Assembly (NCBI GenBank): GCA_964631745.1
Contig: CAZVWV010000172.1
Span: forward strand, 1 to 6,176
DNA length: 6,176 nt
Source: CAZVWV01 sp964631745
GTDB lineage: Bacteria; Bdellovibrionota_C; UBA2361; JBGSMV01
Direction of reading: 5' to 3'
A program made the position numbers and the translations under genes. The notes beneath the pieces were generated by a model that searched no databases, was not told where the DNA came from, and saw nothing but the letters and a program-made list of their open reading frames with translations. Below, one piece after another: positions 5,820-6,176 of this stretch (position 1 is the first letter of the stretch; the number at the start of each line of letters is the position of its first letter).

Positions 5820-5874
5820 TTGGGTTTCGGAGAGGAAATGAAACCCATGGTGTACTCCTTTCTTGGTTTGCAGA
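5820..5874 (-). repeat. Second copy of the 55-bp inverted repeat with RBS and ATG
   Basis: It starts 11 bp after the cas2 stop. On the minus strand it carries the same AAGGAG and an ATG (5848-5846) followed by the same nine codons, then diverges. The downstream minus frame stays open to 5483, antisense to cas2, but shows no Cas2 motifs. It may be the 5' stump of a second cas2 copy or the target of a flip event. Confidence 0.92.
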
Positions 5875-5875
5875 A

Positions 5876-6120
5876 TCGAATCACGCCAACAAATTCAGCA
5901 GGTCCGGATCCGGTGATGGACAGCGTGAACTGATTGTGGGCCCAACCGTATCCCCCACCATCAAATCCAGCAGGTCCGGATCCTCGGAATAGACAAAGGC
6001 CACCCATTTCGACGGTATCCCCCACCATCAAATCCAGCAGGTCCGGATCCTTGGATCTGTTGTGCGAGCCAGCTTTCAGCTGAGGTATCCCCCACCATCA
6101 AATCCAGCAGGTCCGGATCC
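5876..6120 (-). CRISPR. CRISPR array 2, inverted: three 36-bp repeats plus a degenerate terminal repeat, three spacers
   Basis: Read on the minus strand from the leader, repeats are 6120-6085, 6050-6015 and 5983-5948, with a degenerate one at 5911-5876 (26 of 36 positions kept). All three intact copies are identical and differ from the leader-proximal array 1 repeat only at position 9 (A instead of C: GGATCCGGACC). Spacers are 34, 31 and 36 bp in leader order and show no evident match to array 1 spacers. The degenerate copy also has A at position 9, so this array expanded from its own ancestor. It runs convergently with array 1 towards cas2. Confidence 0.86.
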
Positions 6121-6176
6121 CCTACCCATCCCAACCGGTTGAATTCACAGCAGTTTTCGGTGCGAAAAATCTAACC
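6121..6176 (-). promoter_or_regulatory. Leader-like sequence of CRISPR array 2
   Basis: This is the inverted homologue of 4999-5054: 47 of 56 positions match, with no gaps. The window ends exactly where the left copy begins, so the outer limit of this repeat is unknown. Confidence 0.58.

Larger units (their letters stand above)
4999..6176. mobile_element. Near-palindromic CRISPR-cas2-CRISPR element
   Basis: The unit is symmetric around cas2. Each arm holds, from outside in: a 56-bp leader, 36-bp repeats with unique spacers, a degenerate last repeat, one base, and a 55-bp block containing AAGGAG and an ATG. The outermost 23 bp (4999-5021 against 6154-6176) are a perfect inverted repeat. The arms have different spacers and different diagnostic repeat bases, so this is not a simple fold-back assembly artefact. 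Origin by inverted duplication of a leader-array-cas2 5' unit, or by collision of two such units, is inferred. No transposase or integrase is in the window. The right flank is not visible, so no target duplication can be checked and mobility is unproven. Confidence 0.5.

Overview
The window looks like accessory DNA from a Gram-negative bacterium. It holds secreted proteins with Sec signal peptides, a decayed AbiE-type toxin-antitoxin pair, a CRISPR module and many inverted repeats. The phylum cannot be fixed from the sequence. Two unrelated parts lie side by side.

Part 1 (1-4648) is a gene-bearing segment bounded by a perfect 55-bp inverted repeat (1-55 and 4594-4648). From left to right it holds: a truncated AbiEii-like nucleotidyltransferase toxin (minus strand); its AbiEi-like partner, which lacks a usable start; a secreted papain-family (C1) cysteine peptidase (minus strand); and, divergently, a secreted protein with a PA-like domain, calcium-binding-type repeats and a Lys/Ala-rich tail (plus strand). 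The last gene is split by a frameshift near 3040. A doubtful small ORF precedes the right repeat. The repeat length equals a common assembly k-mer size, so an assembly cause for it must be excluded.

Part 2 (4649-6176) is the most unusual region. A stretch of about 250 bp (4672-4925) folds into several strong hairpins. One is a 25-bp stem whose only non-Watson-Crick pairs are G-U when read as plus-strand RNA, which points to a structured RNA. Next comes a nearly palindromic element (4999-6176): leader, CRISPR array 1, degenerate terminal repeat, inverted repeat carrying an RBS and ATG, cas2, inverted repeat, degenerate terminal repeat, CRISPR array 2, leader. The two arrays use almost the same 36-bp repeat, point inward at a lone cas2, and have eight spacers with no obvious similarity to one another. 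No cas1, effector or transposase is visible.

How the parts may work together is inference. Transcription from either leader would run through an array towards cas2. The cas2 RBS and first nine codons lie inside a 55-bp inverted repeat whose other copy lies just after the cas2 stop. The gene could therefore be invertible by recombination, or its translation could be blocked by pairing with its own 3' region. The symmetric ends suggest a small mobile or duplicated CRISPR-cas2 unit that would need Cas1 and effector functions from elsewhere, or that uses Cas2 for something else.
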